This document shows positions 58,180-64,000 of a stretch of 64,000 nucleotides of DNA, in pieces. The stretch's first letter is position 1. Each line of letters begins with the position of its first letter. Made by a program: the position numbers and the translations under genes. The DNA is from Impatiens glandulifera (taxonomy: Eukaryota > Streptophyta > Magnoliopsida > Ericales > Balsaminaceae). The notes beneath the pieces are model-generated. The model worked only from the letters and a program-made list of their open reading frames with translations. It was not told the origin of the DNA and did not search any database. The DNA lies in NCBI RefSeq assembly GCF_907164915.1, contig NC_061863.1:29297258-29361257 (forward strand). Direction: 5' to 3'.

Positions 58180-59300
58180 CTAATCATCATAGTTTGACTC
58201 ATCTTCAGATCCTTCTAGCATCCTATTCTCGTCTCTTGGTTCACCATTTGTGACTCCCTCTATATTAGTCGGGTGATAGAGAGCTTTTTTCTAGAAAGAA
58301 TGTTGATCCAGTAGATAAGGAATCAGAACAACTGAGTAACCACCACTAGGTGTGGGTACATCTAATAAAGATGTGGAGAAATTGGGTTCATGTCTGAAGG
58401 AATATCCCCTCTCCATGGAATAGCCATGTACATGCTGAATTTCTAGGATAGAGTAGTGGTACCATAATATGTAGCACTCTTTAATTCCAATAGAATAATG
58501 AACGGTCTAGCATCCATCTCGTATCTCATGGTGCTGAAATGATACCAAAGAACGATAAACGTATGGAATGATTATCCGAAATAGCATTGGCTAGATTGAC
58601 CTCATCCATCCTTTGCACTTGAAGATGTGCAAATAATGAATAAATAGATGAAGGATAAGGCAAAAAGTGTAACTTATCCAATAGCCAAAGGTAAAGGACA
58701 AAGGTAATCCTCTATGAGAATATGGTGTTGGCCCTGAAGGAAAGTCTAGGAGACCAAGAAGTGTCACAGCAATAACAAGACCAACTAACCCTAATGAACA
58801 TGTCATCAAGGTAGGGCCTACCTCGATAAGCCTAAGAGAAACATATCCAGATTTTGTGGGTCGAAGAAAGTAGTGGGCTAGTAGGAACAAGACGACATGC
58901 TTGCGTTGTTAGACACTCCGAGTGGACTCTTCACAATAGTGAATAACCTTGTCGAACTTTTGTATGTTGAAGATTCCTCTCGCGATGATCTTTGTAGAGT
59001 AGTACCTTCTACACTCAATTTTTTTTTGTAGAATCTCTAAAGGCTCTTGAGGAGGATATGGAGAAAGCAACATCAGTTCATTAGATCTTAATCTTAGAAT
59101 TGCTTGAAAGTCTTGGAGAATAGGGCAAATGTGTCTATCATCGATGATGAATGCACGGGCATCAACACTCCACCTTCTCTACATATGAGCCATCAGTTCT
59201 TCATTAATATAGATGCAAGCAAGTGGTATAATCTCATTCACGCCAAAGGGTGAAAATGCATCGAGAATATCAATGAACATATTGAGATGTTCCAAATATT
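58180..59300 (-). pseudogene. Plant-mobile-domain / ORF1-like fragment
   Basis: Minus-strand readable pieces, in order: LDAFSPFGVNEIIPLACIYI, RRWSVDARAFIIDDRHICPI followed by LQDFQAILRL, SPYPPQEPLEILQKK, VVLFLLAHYFLRPTKSGYVS, and an acidic C-terminus (LEGSEDESNYDD) ending at a TAG at 58180-58182. The RRWSVDARAF...ILQDFQAILRL arrangement resembles the signature of plant mobile domain / retrotransposon ORF1 proteins. At least three stops and several frame changes. Function unknown; probably a Tat-element relic. Confidence 0.4.
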
Positions 59301-59934
59301 ACTCCGACAACAAAACCATTTTCCTAGCAAAACAAAAAACTATAGTCAGTTTCTTTTTAGAAAACAAATTATAATCTTTAACCCTATATGCGTCTATTTA
59401 TTTTAGCATGAAAACACGTAAATAAAACAAGCACGTTGGTTGTCTTTTGACAAATGAGTTTTCTTAATTAAGAAAAAGTAAGATGAGAAACTTGGGTGAA
59501 CAACGACGTCAAGCCACTATGAGATGTATCTGTTTTTTCAGAAGATACATCATAGGCTCACAAACCCACTAATGTAATTAGTATTTTTCTAGATACTCTT
59601 TAACTGCACACAACAATATTTAAGAGCCATTTAATCATGTTCATGTGCAAACAGTGTTTAAACACTTTTGTTTGCACACCTCTTTAATTAGAAGATGATG
59701 AGCCTTGTCAGATTTTAATCCACATGCAAACAAGCAATCAAGAAAATGCAAATGCGAGATTTACATTGTGTTCACGGGTTTTGTGCCCTAAATAAAAGAC
59801 TCTTGTAAAATGAGTTGTGTAACATCCTTCTTTGTTAGGGTAGTTTGGCCAACTACATATTTTGAGCTAAGCAATCTCGTTAGGTGTGTCGATTCATCTA
59901 GATTCACCCTGTTTGTTAAAAAAATATAGCATAC
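59301..59934. other. Spacer left of copy C, no gene seen
   Basis: AT-rich DNA. The 5 bp before the LTR read CATAC, the expected target duplication of copy C, whose partner lies outside the window. Confidence 0.5.
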
Positions 59935-61155
59935 TGTTAGATAAATTAGACCGGTTAAATAAGAACTTAACAAAAACAAACTCACTGTGCAGGAACAGTT
60001 AAGAACCAAAATCGGTCAAAAATCTGACCGGTCAAGAATCCAACCGATCAAGAAAACAAGACCGGTTAGAAGACAAGGCATAGGACGTATCCAAAACCGG
60101 AAAGATATCCGGTTAACCTAAAGCTATGAACAATCGGTAGACATCCTAAACCAAAATGCACTCAACCGGAAAACCGATGAAAAGACTATTTGAGAAAGAA
60201 GTCAGAGCTATCAAATTAAGTACAATCTACAAATCGGTGCAAACAGATACTTTGAGTATCTGCGGAAGATGATACCAAAGGAACAGACTATAACATTGCC
60301 ATATCCATACGAGTCCGGTGATACTTTGCAGATTGCAGAAGATCGCCTGAAGTGATCTTTCCATTCTGGAATAAGTCATAGGCGCAACCTTCCAGGTGCA
60401 GGCAACTGTCCAACCTACAGTTGCTACATTAAGTAAAAGACAAACCTAGCTGGTTTGACCTACGCATTGAAAGTCTAAACCGCCAGGTCTAAAACACTAA
60501 ACCTCTGCTCAACTAATCAGATTCAAGGAGAATAAATGTGATCGTTGGCACATTTCACCTATAAAAGAAGGAGCTGAAGAGGAGTAAATGCAGTTACCAG
60601 TTCCACCAGCTACACGTTCTAAGAATTATTAATTACAAGTTCATCTCTCTACAAGATTCAAAGTTTAAATGAGCATTTGAAGTGAGATTACAATTTCAGT
60701 GAGAATTGTACGAGTGTTTATCGAGCAGCAAATAAGTCTCGATCGGATATTGTGTTTGTGTATTTCTTAGTAAATATCCTTCTCGTGGTTTCGAGAAGAA
60801 GCGGTGACGTAGGTGTTTTATCCCCGAACATCCATAAAAATCTGTCTTGTCCTTTACTTTCTGTCGGCCCTACACTCTAACCGATCTACATCTTTTTAAC
60901 CGATTTACTGAACCTCAAACCGACCCACTAAACTCCAAACCGACTTTATCCAAATCCATCTTAATTCATCCCATGTGTGTGTTGCTTCAACCTAAAACAA
61001 ACCACTTCCGCACTTGAACTCGGTTCAAGGGTTTGTGACAGTTTGTGTAGTATTGAAACCCGGTGTTAATCTCTAACCGGATTAAACACCAACCGTTGAG
61101 TGAAAGGTGTAAACCGGTCAGACCCCGGTCCGCCACCCCGACCTAGATCTTAACA
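59935..61155 (+). repeat. 5' LTR of copy C
   Basis: 1221 bp with TGTTAG and CTTAACA ends. TATA box (TATAAAAG) at 60560-60567, leader hairpin motif at 60778-60830 and a second hairpin near 61012-61027. AACCGG motifs are dense. Confidence 0.88.
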
Positions 61156-61156
61156 A

Positions 61157-61164
61157 TTGGTATC
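61157..61164 (+). other. Primer-binding site of copy C (degenerate)
   Basis: TTGGTATCAAAA follows the LTR by one base. The canonical copia PBS continues GAGC after TATCA, so the distal half has mutated. Confidence 0.8.
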
Positions 61165-61208
61165 AAAAAAGTTAGTTTCAATACTCAAGCAACCCGAAGC
61201 AAGAAAGC

Positions 61209-62988
61209 ATGAATTTCGATAAGCCCTCGATACTAGAAGGTGATGATTTCTCAAACTGGAAGGTATGCATGCACCTGCACCTAATCACCATGGATGATGA
61301 AATGCCGCTTATCCTAACTGAAGGACCGGTAATAATTGATAAAGATAGAAAGAATTGGACAGCTGAGGATAAGAGGAGAAACAATCTGGATAATCACGCT
61401 AGAAAATATATTTTCAAAGGTTTGGACAGAAACACCCTTTATAAGGTCAGAGATTGCAAAACCTCAAAGGAAGTATGGGAAACCGTGATTCAACTTCATG
61501 AAGTGAATGAAAGAACCAGGGAAAACAAGATAAAGGTGGCTACCCAGAAGTTTGAAAACATCAAGATGAAGCCAGGAGAAACCATGAGGGAGTACAGTGA
61601 CCGGTTTACAAATGTGGTAAACGAGTTTTCAACTCTTGGAAAGAAGTATGATAACAAGGAAACTATCATCAAAGCTCTAAGATCTCTTCCGAGTGCATGG
61701 GACATAAAGACAATGGTGATGAGGGAATCAAACTGCCTAAGCAAGATGAAGCTACACGATGTATTCGAAGATCTGAAGGCATATGAGTTTGAAATGAGAT
61801 CTAGGATTGAAGATGAAGTTTCAGCCTCAACCTCTACTAAGGCATTAATCACATTTATAGAGCCAGTTGCTCCTGCACCTATCAGAACCGCCGAACAGTT
61901 CACTAAGGATGTTATGGCAATGCTTGCATAGAAGTTTGGCAGATTCATGAAGAAAAGCCAACCGACAAACAACAACTATAACTACGGTGATAAATCTAAT
62001 GTTAGATGGTATAATTGCAATTGTTTTGGACATTTCAGGTGGGAATGCAAAAAACCAAGACGGGATGACCGGAAACCGGATGATCAGAACCACAGAAACA
62101 ACTATCCACAAACCAGTGAAGGAAGAGAAGTTCAGAAAGCACTGATAGCCGATGATGGAGGAAGTTTATGGGCTCACAGTGACAGCGATGATGAACTCAC
62201 CTGTCTCATGGCAAACGAGGAACATGTATTTGATTCTCCTTGTGAAGAATTTACTAAAGATGAGTTATTTAATGCACTAAATGACATGGTAGTAGAGTAC
62301 AAGAATCTATTAACCTTAATACCAACCCGACTTAACTTTGGAACCGAACCCATAGCACCAACCATGTCCGAACCTGAAACCAATAGTATCTAACTTCATG
62401 AAATATTAGAAACTGAGGCAGCACCTGAACTATCCCCTGAGACTGAACAACTCAATGAGTCAGTTCAAAAATTGACCGAAGAGGAAGATGCTCGAACCAG
62501 GTATAGAATAGCCGCATGGAAAAGATCCAGTGAAATGGTGAACCATCTGTCTAAATATAAGAGACATCCCGAATGCAAATTTGGTCTTGGGTACAAAAAC
62601 AACAAATTCGTCAACCGGAACCATTCGGACAAAATACAGCTCACAAAAGACAATCTTCCCTTTGTAAGATTTGTCAAGAGCTCTTCCACCGACGATGAAG
62701 AATAAAGTGATTCAAAACCGGAAGAAGAAATAATCTATGTAAGTCCAAATGACTCCGAAAAATGGCTTCATCCTGAGAGAAGGAAAGCTAACCGGCCAAA
62801 AGGTAAGCAAGCCGATCCACGACCACATAGAATAAACCAAAGGCCACCACAAAACAAGGCACTCTTAGGAAAACAGACAGAAGTCAGACCGAGTACAGGA
62901 AAATTAGTTAGAACCATAACCGGGAAAGTTGTCCAACTTATCAAAGTCTGGATACCCAAGGGACTAATCAATTGTGGACCCAAGTAAA
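61209..62988 (+). pseudogene. gag of copy C, three in-frame stops
   Basis: Same frame throughout from the ATG at 61209. It has the UBN2-type capsid region (NLDNHARKYIFKGLDRNTLY; MKPGETMREYSDRF; IIKALRSLPSAWDIKTMVM) and a TAG at 61929-61931 where copy A has a Gln codon. The zinc knuckle has lost its first Cys (WYNCNCFGHFRWEC). The distal domain (LTCLMANEEHVFDSPCEEF) is followed by a TAA near 62391 and another near 62703; the frame ends at the TAA at 62986-62988 beside the pol start. The Asn/Gln repeat tail of copy A is missing. Confidence 0.88.
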
Positions 62989-64000
62989 TGTGGGTACCAA
63001 ATAGTTGTAAATATGTATATTTTGCATGATATGAAGAAACGGCTAGGAAACTCAGAATGGTACTTGGACAGCGGTTGCTCCAGACACATGACTGGAAACA
63101 ACAACCTTCTAACCGACATCAAAATAGAAACCGGTGCAATGATTGTCTTCGGTGACAACTCAAGAGGTAGAACTGTGGGCAATGGTAAGATTGTCCATGG
63201 TAATTTAACAATTGACAATGTACTTTTAGTTAAAAATCTACATTTTAACCTGCTAAGTATTAGTCAGATGTGTGATGCTGGATATACTGTAGAATTTCTT
63301 AGGCATGCATGCTTAGTTAAAAACTCTCAAGGTAACACACTACTAACCAGAAATAGGTTAGGAAACATATACAAGGTAGACTGGAAAAATGAATTAGAGC
63401 ATCTTGTTTGCATGGTAGCTAAAACCGATCAAACCTGGCTATGGCATAAAAGGCTAAACTATTTAAACCTCAAAACTTTAAACTATATTCGTGGTAAAAA
63501 GCTAGTTGAAGGAATTCCTGATATAGTATTTAATAAGGATAAGGTGTGTTCAGCATGTCAAATGGGAAAACAGACTAAGTCAATCTTTAAGAGTAAAGGA
63601 CACATTCAGTCTAACCGATGTTTAGATCTTCTTCACATTGATTTATTTGGACCGATTGGGGTTACCAGCCTAGGTGGTATGCTTTACACTATGGTGGTTG
63701 TTGATGATTATTCTAGATATACATGGGTCACATTTTTGGCATCTAAACGTGTAACTGCATCAAATTTAATTACATTGCTTAAGCGTTTACAAAATGAAAA
63801 ATCAACACGCATAAATAGTATTAGGAGTGATAGAGGAACCGAATTTACAAAGAGTACTCTAAATGCATTTCTTGATGAATTCCGCATTAGACACGAGTTT
63901 TCTAGTGCTAGAACTCCTCAACAAAACGGCCTGGCTGAGAGAAGAAACTGAACTCTCAAGGAAGCCGCAAGGTCTATGTTAGCCGATTCGGGGGTTGCTC
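62974..64000 (+). pseudogene. 5' part of pol of copy C (protease, integrase)
   Basis: Lies in the +1 frame relative to gag. The position of the copy A ATG reads GTG here. Protease (WYLDSGCSRHMTGN), GAG-pre-integrase zinc finger (WLWHKRLNYLNLKT ... CSACQMGKQ) and integrase core (LLHIDLFGPIGVTSLGG; RSDRGTEF; NGLAERRN with the catalytic Glu kept). A TGA at 63949-63951 interrupts right after ERRN, where a CGA codon is expected. The zinc-finger second His context reads LNYL instead of LNHL. The gene runs off the window. Confidence 0.88.

Larger units (their letters stand above)
59935..64000 (+). mobile_element. Sirevirus-like copia element, copy C (3' part outside window)
   Basis: LTR, PBS, gag and the first part of pol in order. 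Proteins are clearly related to copy A, but the LTR is a different subfamily (TGTTAG...TTAACA). Nonsense mutations in gag and pol show it is inactive. Confidence 0.92.

Overview
The window is repeat-dense nuclear DNA of a flowering plant, probably a eudicot. It is AT-rich, it holds one gene with ordinary GT-AG introns, and most of it is LTR retrotransposons (Sirevirus-like Ty1/copia and Tat-like Ty3/gypsy), a CACTA (En/Spm) transposon, a non-autonomous hAT element and several tandem-repeat arrays. I see no rRNA, tRNA or organellar genes. I cannot name the species. The only apparently intact host gene is a three-exon nodulin-like / NFD4-type major facilitator transporter at 14911-18442 (+).

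Layout. 1-7046: a Sirevirus-like copia element on the minus strand (copy A; LTR, PBS, gag, pol), cut by the window edge and inserted into the pol of a second copy of the same family on the plus strand (copy B, 7047-10261). Copy B carries an extra ORF (aORF) downstream of pol behind its own TATA box. 10262-11714: an LTR of a related family joined to the aORF. 13558-14467: a hAT-type element with a perfect 8-bp target duplication. 14911-18442: the transporter gene. 19246-21770: three different tandem repeats. 22763-24734: a solo LTR with a perfect 5-bp target duplication. 25276-38597: a decayed Tat-lineage gypsy element on the minus strand, interrupted at 27726-29007 by an internally deleted copia element that keeps its 5-bp target duplication. 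38598-44900: mostly unassigned DNA. 45016-47947: an aORF C-terminal part, a polypurine tract and a 3' LTR carrying a 26-bp palindromic array. 47948-49565: two tandem pieces of the gypsy LTR. About 51090-56526: a CACTA element on the minus strand with a broken tnp2-type transposase. 58180-59300: a fragment resembling a plant-mobile-domain/ORF1 protein. 59935-64000: a third Sirevirus-like element on the plus strand (copy C; LTR, PBS, gag, start of pol), running off the right edge.

The most interesting signal is shared by six diverged LTRs of at least three subfamilies. About 215-280 bp downstream of each TATA box lies a hairpin whose stem sequence changes but whose pairing is kept. It is followed by an almost invariant single-stranded motif (GGGGTGACGTA), usually a GGAG/CTCC hairpin, and the motif GAACATCCATAAA. 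A second covarying hairpin lies about 100-220 nt further on. This looks like a conserved RNA structure in the retrotransposon 5' leader. The second notable system is the aORF: a non-pol protein with a predicted coiled coil and an Arg/Gly-rich tail, sitting where Sireviruses can carry an env-like gene and preceded in two copies by the same promoter-like block.

All retroelement genes seen here carry stops, frameshifts or deletions, so this is a graveyard of nested insertions around one gene. Calls rest on reading translations and motifs by eye; no database search was possible.
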